A DNA stretch of 28,363 nt from Halanaerobium sp041694515. GTDB lineage: Bacteria > Bacillota > Halanaerobiia > Halanaerobiales > Halanaerobiaceae. Under the pieces are notes generated by a model, which was not told where the DNA came from, made no database searches, and worked only from the letters and a program-made list of their open reading frames with translations. The stretch lies in assembly GCA_041694515.1 (NCBI GenBank), contig JASMSZ010000137.1:1-28363 (forward strand). Reading direction: 5' to 3'. Shown in pieces: positions 15,762 to 24,345 of the stretch. The position numbers and the translations under genes are program-made. Numbering within the stretch: position 1 is the stretch's first letter; each line of letters begins with the position of its first letter.

Positions 15762-16367
15762 CTAAATTTTTTCTACCACAATCTGATCATTTTCTATATA
15801 TGCTCTTTCTGCCTGTAATTTCGAACTATCACTATCATCAGGTGACCTCGCAATTAAAGATGCGATCCGCAGTTGAGTCGGATCTAACATTAGAGCTGCT
15901 ACCTGAGAATCTTTACTTCCGCCAGCACCTGCATGGACAACACCTCTTAATCTACCAAAAACAATAATATCTCCACCCGCTATAACTTCAGCCCCCGGAT
16001 TTACATCTCCAACAATTACAATATTGGCCTGATGTTTAACTCTCTGACCTGATCTGAGAGTTCTATTGATAATCACTGCATCTGAATAATTTTCTTCACT
16101 TTTTTCTTCCTTTTTGATCTTCCGGGCTGTAAAATAAATTTTATTTACCTGATTATAATTTTTTGCAATCTCCATCAATTCTTCCAGCTGTTCATAAGCT
16201 AACTCCAGCCCACTTAAATTTAAATACAGATTAACACCTGTAAAAAAATCAGAAGCTTCAGCAGCATGAAGGCTCACAGCTTTTTTAATACTGCCAAAAG
16301 TACTGCCGTCACGAAAATTCATTACTATTCCATCTGAAACTGCCTGAAATGAAAATACAGAAGCCAT
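15762..16367 (-). CDS. minC: Septum inhibitor MinC
   Basis: MinC is activated by MinD and antagonises FtsZ. The N-terminal domain (about 1-80) is diverged. The C-terminal beta-helix domain is typical (NRTLRSGQRVKHQANIVIVG, then DVNPGAEVIAGGDIIVFGRL and RGVVHAGAGG). I start at the ATG at 16365-16367 (MASVFSF, 201 residues) because AGGAGAG lies five bases upstream. An in-frame ATG at 16382 would contain that ribosome site. The 120-odd bases back to mrdA are AT-rich and show no clear terminator or promoter, so cotranscription with the mre genes remains open. Confidence 0.94.
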   Translation of the reverse strand: MASVFSFQAVSDGIVMNFRDGSTFGSIKKAVSLHAAEASDFFTGVNLYLNLSGLELAYEQLEELMEIAKNYNQVNKIYFTARKIKKEEKSEENYSDAVIINRTLRSGQRVKHQANIVIVGDVNPGAEVIAGGDIIVFGRLRGVVHAGAGGSKDSQVAALMLDPTQLRIASLIARSPDDSDSSKLQAERAYIENDQIVVEKI

Positions 16368-16489
16368 AAGATCTCTCCTCATTTACTTCACTTTTTAATA
16401 TCTTCTTTAATAAAATTGAAAATCCTGCCTATTTAATTAAAACACTATAGTTAATTATTAAAAATTCAGGTTACAGCGGCTAAATAAAA

Positions 16490-18382
16490 TTAATTATTAT
16501 CTTGATAACTTTCTTTATTATAATAGTATAGTTTGTCCTGTTGATTACTACGATTCTTAAAGCCAAAATAATATTCCATAATTTCTCTAGCTATTGGTAC
16601 GGAGTAGGCACTGGAACCTCCATTTTCTATAAAAACTACCACCGCAATTTGAGGATTTTTATAAGGAGCAAAACCCCCAAACCAGGCGTGATTGGCACCC
16701 CCAGTCTGAGCTGTACCAGTTTTACCAGCTGCTGGCAGAGGAAAATCATTAAAATGGCGGGATGCAGTACCATAATTTTTGTTCACCACGTCATACATCC
16801 CCTGTTTTAAAGCTTCAAAAACTCTACTATCAATTTCATCTCTTAAATCAATATTAATTTGAGGTTCAATGCTTTTGATGATTTTTCCCTCATAATTTTT
16901 TATTTTACTTACAATCTGAGGTTTATAGGCTAGACCATCAGCAGCAATAGCAGAAATTAAGGATACAATCTGGACTGGGGTGGTCAATAAACTGCCCTGT
17001 CCAATAGATAGATTAACTGAATCTCCTGGATACCAGCTCTGATTTAAGTGTTTTTGTTTCCATTCCTCATCAGGGACTAAACCCTTTTTTTCTGAAGGTA
17101 AATCTATACCAGTTTTACTTCCCAAACCATATTTTTTTGCATATTCAGACAGCATTTCTCCTCCATATTCTTTATATAATTCATATCCAAGTTCATAAAA
17201 AACAATATTATTAGAACGGGCAATAGCTTTAACAAAATCCATTTTACCTTCTCCAATTGAATTCCAATTTCGAAAAGGTCTTGACCAGCCAGGAATATAA
17301 AAAGTACCATTTGAATCATAAAAACTTGTATTGGCTCTTACTCCAAGCTCTTCCATAGCCGCAGTACCAGTAACCAGTTTAAAAATTGATCCTGGGGGAA
17401 CAGCGGTCATAGTATTTCGATTAATCATTGGTTTAAGAGGATTATTAATTAATTTCTGATAGTCACTGCCGCTAATACCTTTGGCAAATAAATTCAGACT
17501 ATAATCCGGTAAACTAACACTGCTAATTATACCCCCACTATCTATATCCATCACAATAGCTGAAATACCGGTCGGCATTGACCGCTCATCATCTTCCACT
17601 GCCAGATTTCTTAATTCCTGATATTTTTTCTCCAGCAATTTTTCTACGGCTGACTGAAGAGAAAAATCAATATTCAGGATTAGATCATTACCGGGCACAG
17701 GTTTTTTAATTCCAATAGTTTTTATTTTTTCTCCTCTACTATTTACTTCTACCTGTTCGGCTCCGCGTTTTCCCTTTAAATAAAACTCGTATTCTTTTTC
17801 CAATCCAGTTTTACCAACAAAGTCACCCCCACGATAATTATAACCTGCTTCAGTAAAACTAATTAATTCTTCTTCGTTAATTTCACCAATATAACCGGTA
17901 GTATGGACCAATTGCGCTGGATAAATATAATCTCTCAAAGAAGATTCTTTAACTACCAATCCTGAAAGTATATCTTTATTTTCAGCAATAATTACTACAT
18001 CTTCTTTGTTCAAATGTCTGGCTAAAAGAATTGGTTCTGCAGCTGTATTCACCTCTGTATTATGAAAATTAGAAAGGAGACGAGATTTTGCTAAACTACT
18101 TAAATTTGAAAGTTCTGTTAAAATTTCTTCAGCTGATTTTTCCGGTGGAATCTCATTCTGCATCAAATATAAATTATAAGCAAGTCGGTTAGATACAATA
18201 ATTTCTCCCCGTCTATCATAAATTCTACCTCTAGGAGCATTGATTGGTCTCACAGAAATTCTATTTCCTTCTGAAAGTTCATAGTAATAATCACCACGTA
18301 CAATCTGCAGATAGGCTGCTCTGGACAGTAAAATAATGAAGATTAAAAGAATAACTATTCTCAAAATCTTATGCCTGTCCAC
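16490..18382 (-). CDS. mrdA: Penicillin-binding protein 2 (class B transpeptidase)
   Basis: This membrane-anchored D,D-transpeptidase is for elongation-mode peptidoglycan synthesis, the partner of RodA. Of 630 residues, one N-terminal membrane helix (about 7-25) precedes the pedestal domain (NAPRGRIYDRRGEIIVSN) and the transpeptidase domain. Catalytic motifs are intact: SIFK (Ser332, Lys335), SNN (390-392) and KTGT (554-557). The GTG start lies inside the 3' end of mreD (14-base overlap), with GGTGGG upstream. The mreBCD-mrdA order is the classic elongasome operon. Confidence 0.96.
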   Translation of the reverse strand: MDRHKILRIVILLIFIILLSRAAYLQIVRGDYYYELSEGNRISVRPINAPRGRIYDRRGEIIVSNRLAYNLYLMQNEIPPEKSAEEILTELSNLSSLAKSRLLSNFHNTEVNTAAEPILLARHLNKEDVVIIAENKDILSGLVVKESSLRDYIYPAQLVHTTGYIGEINEEELISFTEAGYNYRGGDFVGKTGLEKEYEFYLKGKRGAEQVEVNSRGEKIKTIGIKKPVPGNDLILNIDFSLQSAVEKLLEKKYQELRNLAVEDDERSMPTGISAIVMDIDSGGIISSVSLPDYSLNLFAKGISGSDYQKLINNPLKPMINRNTMTAVPPGSIFKLVTGTAAMEELGVRANTSFYDSNGTFYIPGWSRPFRNWNSIGEGKMDFVKAIARSNNIVFYELGYELYKEYGGEMLSEYAKKYGLGSKTGIDLPSEKKGLVPDEEWKQKHLNQSWYPGDSVNLSIGQGSLLTTPVQIVSLISAIAADGLAYKPQIVSKIKNYEGKIIKSIEPQINIDLRDEIDSRVFEALKQGMYDVVNKNYGTASRHFNDFPLPAAGKTGTAQTGGANHAWFGGFAPYKNPQIAVVVFIENGGSSAYSVPIAREIMEYYFGFKNRSNQQDKLYYYNKESYQDNN

Positions 18383-18866
18383 TTAAATCCCACCTTCCCC
18401 AGAGAAAATATATTAAATATACGAAAAAAGTAATCAGGGCATTTAGTGCTGCAAGTGGAAGAATTATTTCCTTAATCAAAACCAAATAGTCTGCTGAAAA
18501 AAGATAATTTTCTTTTAACAGTAGATAAAATAATTCATGAACCACTGTTGCCATAAAAACTCCCAGGGGAGGAATCAACAGATTTTCTGGAAAAAAACGG
18601 CCAGATAATAAAGCTGCTAAAAACGCAATAGCTGTTTTAACAGGTGTAAAAAGGCCAATAAAAGAAGCTAAAAAAACATCCTGAAGTAAACCACCAATAG
18701 CTCCATAAATCATAGCATCTTTAGCACCAAAGATTATAGCTCTGATAACGATAAAAATTAAAATAAAATCAGGAATTAGTTTTAATGATGGAAAGATAAT
18801 AGCTATTGATAGCTGACAGATTAAAAGTAGAATTAATATTGAAATATTAAATAAATATTTTTTCAA
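18369..18866 (-). CDS. mreD: Rod-shape-determining membrane protein MreD
   Basis: This is a small integral membrane component of the elongasome. The 165 residues are mostly hydrophobic with about five helices, and the segment IYGAIGGLLQDVFLASFIGLF is typical of MreD. Its start is TTG, supported by GGTGGAGAG six or seven bases upstream. The gene overlaps mrdA by 14 bases. Sequence conservation in this family is low, so position between mreC and mrdA adds much of the certainty. Confidence 0.92.
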   Translation of the reverse strand: MKKYLFNISILILLLICQLSIAIIFPSLKLIPDFILIFIVIRAIIFGAKDAMIYGAIGGLLQDVFLASFIGLFTPVKTAIAFLAALLSGRFFPENLLIPPLGVFMATVVHELFYLLLKENYLFSADYLVLIKEIILPLAALNALITFFVYLIYFLWGRWDLSGQA

Positions 18867-18973
18867 TTTAAACTCTCCACCATAATAAATATATTATAAT
18901 CTTAATTATTTTCGCTTTCTGAAATGCTATCATTCTTTTCACTTTCCCCATTTGAATTAATTTTTTCCTCATT

Positions 18974-19834
18974 TTATTCTTTAAAACCATTGTTAGACTC
19001 TCCATCAAAATTTTTAATAACCATAACCTCTTCCAGAGTAATACTATTGATAAATAAATTAACTTTTGCCTTCTGGGAAAGTCCGTAATTATCGACTTCA
19101 ACTTCTGAAACTTTTCCAATTTTTAGGCCAACAGGAAAATTATTGGATAGACCTGATGTTAAAACAATATCATCAGCTTGAATATCGGCATCCCAGGCAA
19201 TATTATCCATAATATTGGGTTGGTCTTCTCTCCCACTACCGCGAACCAGACCAATTTCTCTAGACTCTGTTCTGGCAATAATTCCGCCAACTACAAAATT
19301 CTGATCAGTAATCAATCTAACCTGAGCAGAGCTGCTGCCTAATTCTTCTATTCTACCAACTAAATATCCTCGATAAGTAATTACAGGCATTCTCTCTTTT
19401 AATCCATCACCACTGCCGCGATTAATTGTAATTGTTTTTTCCCAGACAGAAGGAGAATTTGCAATCACTTCCGCCCCCACCATCTGATAGTCAACTTTTT
19501 CTTTAAAATCAAGCAGTTCTCTTAACCTCTTATTTTCTCGATTAATATTTTCCAAAAAAAGTATCTGCCTTTTCAGAACACTATTTTCCTGCCTTAACTC
19601 TTCAATCTTACGATTTATTTCATCAATTGAAAAGAGAGTATTAAAAAAATCGGTAACAATTTCAACCAGATGATGAATAACATTTAAAATTGGAGTAATA
19701 GAATTATATATAAGATCACTCAACCAATTGATAAATGGGATATTTAAATCACTAAAATAAATAAAACCAATTATCAGAATCAATAAGAGAACTAAAGCTG
19801 CTGTAATTAGTGTATTATTGTTAAATTCAAACAA
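18974..19834 (-). CDS. mreC: Rod-shape-determining protein MreC
   Basis: This periplasm-facing scaffold links MreB, MreD and PBP2. It has one N-terminal membrane helix, a coiled coil (IDEINRKIEELRQENSVLK onward) and a C-terminal beta-rich domain (VIANSPSVWEKTITINRGS, VGRIEELGSSSAQVRLITD). I favour the TTG at 19832-19834, eight bases after GGGGG. A GTG at 19843 would overlap that ribosome site. After the TAA stop at 18974-18976 the same frame stays open for about 23 more Asn/Glu/Ser-rich codons to 18902, suggesting a recently shortened tail. mreB lies immediately upstream. Confidence 0.93.
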   Translation of the reverse strand: MFEFNNNTLITAALVLLLILIIGFIYFSDLNIPFINWLSDLIYNSITPILNVIHHLVEIVTDFFNTLFSIDEINRKIEELRQENSVLKRQILFLENINRENKRLRELLDFKEKVDYQMVGAEVIANSPSVWEKTITINRGSGDGLKERMPVITYRGYLVGRIEELGSSSAQVRLITDQNFVVGGIIARTESREIGLVRGSGREDQPNIMDNIAWDADIQADDIVLTSGLSNNFPVGLKIGKVSEVEVDNYGLSQKAKVNLFINSITLEEVMVIKNFDGESNNGFKE

Positions 19835-19846
19835 CAGGTACACCCC

Positions 19847-20887
19847 CTATGATAGTTTTTTGGGTGTAATTAAAATCTTTTTTAAAGAGTCAATTTCTTC
19901 TAAAGCAATACCGGTTCCTTTAGCAACACAATCAAGTGGTTCATCAGCAATATGAACTGGCATCTGTGTCTCATCAATCAGTAATTTATCAAGTCCCTGT
20001 AGTAATGCGCCTCCACCTGTTAAAATTATTCCTCTATCCATTACATCAGAAGCTAGCTCTGGTGGTGTTTTCTCTAAAGTCATTTTTACTGCATCAATAA
20101 TATTAACCACAGGCTCTTCTAAAGCTTTTTGAATTTCTTCTCCATTGATTTCTATAGTTTTAGGAAGTCCACTAACTAAATCACGACCTCTAATTTCTTT
20201 AATACCTTCTGGATCATCACTAAAAGCAGCTCCGATATCTATTTTTATTTCTTCGGCAGTTCTTTCACCAATCATCAGATTATACTTTCTTTTAACATAC
20301 TGGACAATAGCAGCATCCATATCATCACCACCAATTCTGATTGAACGGCTGGTTACAATACCCCCAAGCGAGATAACTGCTACTTCGGTAGTACCTCCAC
20401 CAATATCCACAATCATATTTCCAGTTGGTTCATGTACAGGCAAACCTGCACCAATTGCTGCTGCCATCGGCTCTTCAATTAAATAAGCTTCTCTGGCACC
20501 CGCATGAACTGCTGCATCAATTACAGCCCTTTTTTCAACTTCTGTCACTCCCGAAGGAACACAAATAATTATTCTTGGTCTAACCATTCTACTTCTTTTA
20601 TGAGCCTTGGTTATAAAATAACGAAGCATTGATTCAGTAACATCAAAATCAGCAATTACACCATCTTTCATCGGTCTTACTGCAATAATATTACCAGGTG
20701 TCCTACCAATCATTCTCTTTGCTTCATCTCCGACAGCAAGAACTTCCTGTTTATCTTTTTTCAGGGCAACTACTGAAGGTTCTCTAATCAAAATACCCTT
20801 ACCCTTAATATAAACTAATGTATTTGCTGTTCCAAGGTCAACACCCATATCCCTTGAAAATGGTGCACTTAAAAATTTAAAAACCAT
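19847..20887 (-). CDS. mreB: Actin-like rod-shape protein MreB
   Basis: This cytoplasmic actin homologue forms membrane filaments that organise lateral wall synthesis. The length is 346 residues. The nucleotide-binding motifs are DLGTANTLVY (phosphate 1), VDIGGGTTEVAVIS (phosphate 2) and LTGGGALLQGL (adenosine). The extreme N-terminus MVFKFLSAPFS is hydrophobic and could act as a membrane-binding helix. AAAGGGG precedes the ATG. It is first in the mreB-mreC-mreD-mrdA run, and the 61-base gap to radC shows no clear terminator. Confidence 0.97.
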   Translation of the reverse strand: MVFKFLSAPFSRDMGVDLGTANTLVYIKGKGILIREPSVVALKKDKQEVLAVGDEAKRMIGRTPGNIIAVRPMKDGVIADFDVTESMLRYFITKAHKRSRMVRPRIIICVPSGVTEVEKRAVIDAAVHAGAREAYLIEEPMAAAIGAGLPVHEPTGNMIVDIGGGTTEVAVISLGGIVTSRSIRIGGDDMDAAIVQYVKRKYNLMIGERTAEEIKIDIGAAFSDDPEGIKEIRGRDLVSGLPKTIEINGEEIQKALEEPVVNIIDAVKMTLEKTPPELASDVMDRGIILTGGGALLQGLDKLLIDETQMPVHIADEPLDCVAKGTGIALEEIDSLKKILITPKKLS

Positions 20888-20948
20888 TTATTTAAAACCC
20901 CTTTCAAATTAAATAAAACTCAGACTAAAATCCAATAAATTATAAAAT

Positions 20949-21644
20949 CTAAAATAAACCCTTTTCTTTAAAACTTAAATATTTATCATCAGCAATAATA
21001 ATATGATCTATTACTTCTATACCAATTATTTTGCCAGTTTTAACAAGCTTTTTGGTAATACTTAAATCATCAGTACTTGGAGTCGGATCACCACTGGGAT
21101 GATTATGGACTAAAATCACTGCCGCACTGCTGCGCCTGATCGCTTCCTTAAAAACCTCTCTCGGGTGCACAATCGAACTCGAAAGTCCTCCGCGCGAAAT
21201 TTCAGGAACAGCAATCACCTTGTTTTTCACATCAAGTAAGATGACACGCAAAACTTCCTGTTTTAAAAATCTCATCTCTCCGGCTAAAAGCTCAGCTGCC
21301 TGAATAGGATTACTTACCAGATCTCTTTTTTGATTTTTAAGAGCCGAAATTCTGCGGCTTAATTCAGTAATTGCCTTAATTTGAGCCGCCTTAGCAGTTC
21401 CAATTCCATTGATTTTTTGCAGTTCTTCACAGCTGAGATCCTGCAGTCCTGCCAGACCTCCATAAAAGCTGAGCAGATCCTGAGCCAATTCAACAGCCGT
21501 CCTCTCCCTATTTCCAGTCCTGATAATTAAAGCCAGCAGTTCCGCTGTAGATAAAAATTTACTTCCTTTTTTTAGTAATTTTTCCCTCGGTCTTTCCTCT
21601 GCTGGTAGTTCTTTGATGGTGAAGTTGGTCTGCAGACCCTCCAT
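20949..21644 (-). CDS. radC: RadC-family JAB/JAMM-domain protein
   Basis: This 231-residue protein has an N-terminal helix-hairpin-helix region (ELQKINGIGTAKAAQIKAI) and a C-terminal JAMM metalloprotease-like domain with the zinc motif HNHPSGDPTPSTDD. Despite the name, a DNA-repair role in bacteria is not established. The ATG at 21642-21644 has AAGGAG ten bases ahead; a TTG immediately before it is also possible. It lies between maf and mreB, the arrangement common in Gram-positive relatives. Confidence 0.95.
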   Translation of the reverse strand: MEGLQTNFTIKELPAEERPREKLLKKGSKFLSTAELLALIIRTGNRERTAVELAQDLLSFYGGLAGLQDLSCEELQKINGIGTAKAAQIKAITELSRRISALKNQKRDLVSNPIQAAELLAGEMRFLKQEVLRVILLDVKNKVIAVPEISRGGLSSSIVHPREVFKEAIRRSSAAVILVHNHPSGDPTPSTDDLSITKKLVKTGKIIGIEVIDHIIIADDKYLSFKEKGLF

Positions 21645-21664
21645 CAAAAATTAGCTCCTTTCTC

Positions 21665-22270
21665 TTATAAGATTCCATAATTAAATTTATTCAATAATTT
21701 AGCAAGCTGGTGAATGGGAAGCCCCATCACAGAATAATACGAGCCTTTTATTTCTTCTATAAACAGACCTCCAAAACCCTGAATAGCATAAGAACCAGCT
21801 TTATCTAAAGGTTCACCTGTTTCTACATAATTATTTATCTCTTCTTGACTAAGAGCAGTCATTTTAACCTTAGTAATATTATAATCAACATACCTTTCGC
21901 CTGAGCTTGAATTTAAAACAGCAACTCCGGTGATTACCTGATGCTGATCAGAACTTAATTTTTTTAGCATCTTTTTAGCTTCTAACCTGCCAGCTGGTTT
22001 GCCGAGTATCTGATCATCATGAACCACTACAGTATCTGCAGCAATAATAATTGCATCTTCTACCAGATTAGACACTGATTTTGCTTTTTCTTCTGCAAGA
22101 ATTTTGACAAGCTCAACTGGATCACTATTGGTAAAATTATCTTCATCAATTTTAGATGGTACAATAGTAAACTTAAGATTTAATTGTTCCAAAATTTCCT
22201 CTCTCCTGGGAGAAGCAGAGGCTAAAACTAATTTCAAATCATTTTTAACATTATTAGCTTTTTTTATCAT
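21665..22270 (-). CDS. maf: Maf-family nucleoside triphosphate pyrophosphatase
   Basis: This house-cleaning nucleotide pyrophosphatase probably hydrolyses dTTP/UTP or modified nucleotides. Of 201 residues, the family start LVLASASPRREEIL is present, as are AADTVV (catalytic Asp region), ILGKP and the block DKAGSYAIQGFGG. GGAGGT sits eight bases before the ATG, and the gene overlaps the upstream Gx gene by 17 bases, indicating coupled translation. Confidence 0.95.
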   Translation of the reverse strand: MIKKANNVKNDLKLVLASASPRREEILEQLNLKFTIVPSKIDEDNFTNSDPVELVKILAEEKAKSVSNLVEDAIIIAADTVVVHDDQILGKPAGRLEAKKMLKKLSSDQHQVITGVAVLNSSSGERYVDYNITKVKMTALSQEEINNYVETGEPLDKAGSYAIQGFGGLFIEEIKGSYYSVMGLPIHQLAKLLNKFNYGIL

Positions 22271-22790
22271 TTAAATTACCTCCGATAATTGAATGCGGCA
22301 GATGTTTAAGAGTGAAATAGCTGACCAGCCCAACCCCAAAACCTGTTGGCAGTGCAAGCAGAATCAAAAATGGAAGATAATAAAATATACCAATATTGGC
22401 TATAATAAAATAAGCTGCTGTAATTTGAGCGGTATTATGAGCAACTGCGCCAATAATACTGATCCCAATTAAAGATAGGTAGTCTTTGAAAAAATAATAA
22501 GCTAAATACATCAGCATAAAACTTAAAACTCCACCGCTAAAACTTAAATAAAAGTTAATAGTCATAAAAGTTCCAGCTAATAATGACCCCAAAATCACTC
22601 TAAATATTACCACCTGAAAAGCAGTAGGAAATCCAAATAAAGCAATTGCAATTAAAGAAACAATATTTGCCAGGCCAAGTTTTGCCCCCGGAACTACTGC
22701 TGAGAGTGGAAAAAAACTTTCTACAAGGTGTAAAACAAGTCCCAGAGAAATTAATAATGAAATCACCACAATTTTTTTTGTTTTCATCAT
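22254..22790 (-). CDS. Gx transporter / heptaprenyl diphosphate synthase component I family membrane protein
   Basis: This 178-residue, very hydrophobic protein has about five to six membrane helices and the family segments FPLSAVVPGAKLGLANIV and GAVAHNTAQITAAYF. The family (Hpre_diP_synt_I) is annotated either as a heptaprenyl synthase subunit or as an ECF-like substrate-binding transporter; the fold favours the latter. It starts one base after the NusG-II gene, with an ATG-ATG pair and a weak ribosome site. Such pairs often lie beside rnf genes in clostridia, suggesting a link to membrane redox cofactors, but the substrate is unknown. Confidence 0.85.
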   Translation of the reverse strand: MMKTKKIVVISLLISLGLVLHLVESFFPLSAVVPGAKLGLANIVSLIAIALFGFPTAFQVVIFRVILGSLLAGTFMTINFYLSFSGGVLSFMLMYLAYYFFKDYLSLIGISIIGAVAHNTAQITAAYFIIANIGIFYYLPFLILLALPTGFGVGLVSYFTLKHLPHSIIGGNLNDKKS

Positions 22791-22791
22791 C

Positions 22792-23202
22792 TTACCAGCT
22801 CATCCCATCTATGTCTGAATTTGTGCTTTCCAGCCAGAGACTTAATGAATTAGGAACACAGACAATAATTGGTCCTTCTCGATCAATCCAGCCGGTTTTT
22901 TCGCAGATTTTTAGCGGATCAGCAGCCGGAGCTTCCCGAACTCTAACTCTGCCCTGATTAACCTCTATTATATGAATACCAATTGGACCTTCTACCTCAA
23001 AAATAATTGGTTCCTGATAACTATCAGCAACTGTCACAGTTTTGATTAACTCATCTCCCTGCTGCACCCTTAGAATTAATTCCTCATCTTCAGCTGCAGC
23101 ACCAAAATAATAAAAAGGTATTAGCAATAAGATAAGGCTAATTAAAATTACAAAAACAATTAAAATTTTATCATAAAAAGTTAAAATATCTCTTATTTTC
23201 AA
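22792..23202 (-). CDS. Membrane-anchored NusG domain II-containing protein
   Basis: This 136-residue protein has one N-terminal membrane helix (about 13-34) and an external domain (about 40-130) of the NusG-domain-II/DUF1312 type (IIFEVEGPIGIHIIEVNQGRVRV, then CEKTGWIDREGPIIVCVPN). Despite the name it is not a transcription factor. The start is TTG with GGTGAT upstream. It is the first gene after the rnf terminator and has its own promoter, leading into the Gx gene. Two cysteines (about 101 and 115) could form a disulfide. Function unknown. Confidence 0.86.
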   Translation of the reverse strand: MKIRDILTFYDKILIVFVILISLILLLIPFYYFGAAAEDEELILRVQQGDELIKTVTVADSYQEPIIFEVEGPIGIHIIEVNQGRVRVREAPAADPLKICEKTGWIDREGPIIVCVPNSLSLWLESTNSDIDGMSW

Positions 23203-23245
23203 TTAAAATCACCACTAATTTCTTTTTTAACTATCATTACTCTAT

Positions 23246-23274
23246 ATTTTAACATCTTTCCGGACTGATGTCCA
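23246..23274 (-). promoter_or_regulatory. Promoter of the NusG-II/Gx/maf/radC group
   Basis: On the minus strand TGGACA (23269-23274) and TAAAAT (23246-23251) are 17 bases apart, placing the start near 23239. It lies between the rnf terminator and the NusG-II gene. A short palindrome, GGACTGATGTCC (23262-23273), overlaps the -35 and could be an operator or chance. Confidence 0.65.
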
Positions 23275-23286
23275 TACTAGAACACT

Positions 23287-23318
23287 ATCAAAAACCCGCC
23301 CTTTTAAAAGGACGGGTT
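23287..23318 (-). terminator. Intrinsic terminator of the rnf operon
   Basis: On the minus strand AACCCGTCCTTTT pairs with AAAAGGGCGGGTT (one G-T pair) and is followed by TTTTTG. It starts nine bases past the rnfB stop and should cleanly end the rnfCDGEAB transcript. Confidence 0.92.
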
Positions 23319-23326
23319 TAAATATC

Positions 23327-24325
23327 TTAACTATTATTTTCGTCTTGATAAAATAAATCTACTGCATCAACATTACAGGCTTCATAACAGAGACCACACT
23401 GAATGCATATTTCCTGATCAATTTCATGCAGTTTCCTTACTTCTCCTTCTATTGCCTCAACCGGACAGGCCCTGGCACAGAGAGTACAGCCCACACAGTT
23501 GTCATTTATTTCTACTTTTTCGATTTTTCTGCCCTGAAATTCTATTGTTCCCGTAGGGCATACTTCTGCACACTTACCGCAGTTAACACATTTTTCATAA
23601 TCAATCACAGCCAGATTATCCTTCATTTCTATTGCATCTACAGGACATTCCTTAGCACAAAGACTGCAGCCAATACATCCAACCTCACAGATTCTGCGGA
23701 CAATTTTCCCGCTATTATGTGAGGAACATCTAATATGTGTTTTTGCAGTTAATGGGGCCAGTAGTAGTACATTACGCGGGCATTCTTCTACACACTTACC
23801 ACAACCAGTGCACTTATCATAATTTATTTGAGGCAGACCATTTTCGCTCATTTCAATTGCATCAAAAGGGCAGACAGCCTCACAATCTCCAAAACCCAGG
23901 CAGCTGTACTGACATTCTTTTTCGCCACCATTAACAGCATTTGCTGCTTTACAGGTTTTAATCCCCTGATACTTACCAGATTTTGTGGTTTCTTTGATTC
24001 CCCCACCACAAATTAATTCGGCAGCGACTTTATCCGAACTTTCTGCTTCTGCTCCTATAATATCTGCAATATCAGTTGCTACTTTATCTCCACCTACAGG
24101 ACAGCCACCGACAGGGGCCTCTCCATTAACAACAGCCTCTGCAAAAGCCTCACAACCTGCATAACCACAGGCTCCACAGTTAGCACCTGGGAGAGCATCC
24201 TCAACTTTGCCAACCCTGGGATCCTGCTCTACTTTAAAATGTTCTGAAGCAAAACCAAGAACGGCAGCCAATAAAGCCGCTATCCCTCCCATACTAATTA
24301 AAGAATATACATATGTTGGATTCAT
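23327..24325 (-). CDS. rnfB: Rnf complex iron-sulfur subunit RnfB
   Basis: This is the ferredoxin-facing subunit of the Rnf complex. Of 332 residues, one N-terminal membrane helix (about 5-27) is followed by the 4Fe-4S domain motif with Cys50, 53, 58 and 75. Six further cysteine quartets then follow: 138/142/148/152, 172-182, 217-227, 246-256, 277-287 and 307-317, for up to seven clusters. This is the long clostridial type; E. coli RsxB is much shorter with fewer clusters. The last quartet ends CN rather than CP. It is the final gene of the operon, ahead of the terminator. Confidence 0.96.
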   Translation of the reverse strand: MNPTYVYSLISMGGIAALLAAVLGFASEHFKVEQDPRVGKVEDALPGANCGACGYAGCEAFAEAVVNGEAPVGGCPVGGDKVATDIADIIGAEAESSDKVAAELICGGGIKETTKSGKYQGIKTCKAANAVNGGEKECQYSCLGFGDCEAVCPFDAIEMSENGLPQINYDKCTGCGKCVEECPRNVLLLAPLTAKTHIRCSSHNSGKIVRRICEVGCIGCSLCAKECPVDAIEMKDNLAVIDYEKCVNCGKCAEVCPTGTIEFQGRKIEKVEINDNCVGCTLCARACPVEAIEGEVRKLHEIDQEICIQCGLCYEACNVDAVDLFYQDENNS

Positions 24326-24345
24326 TTAATTTACTTCCACCTCCA

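Noticed and set aside
18868..19119. Second minus-strand frame at the mreC end, Lys/Leu/Ile-rich.
   Set aside because: It overlaps the mreC coding end in another frame, has no family resemblance, and its composition reflects AT-rich DNA.
23426..23722. Cysteine- and aromatic-rich plus-strand frames opposite rnfB (also 23737-24016).
   Set aside because: These are antisense images of the regular Cys/Gly codon pattern of the RnfB cluster motifs; they resemble no known family.
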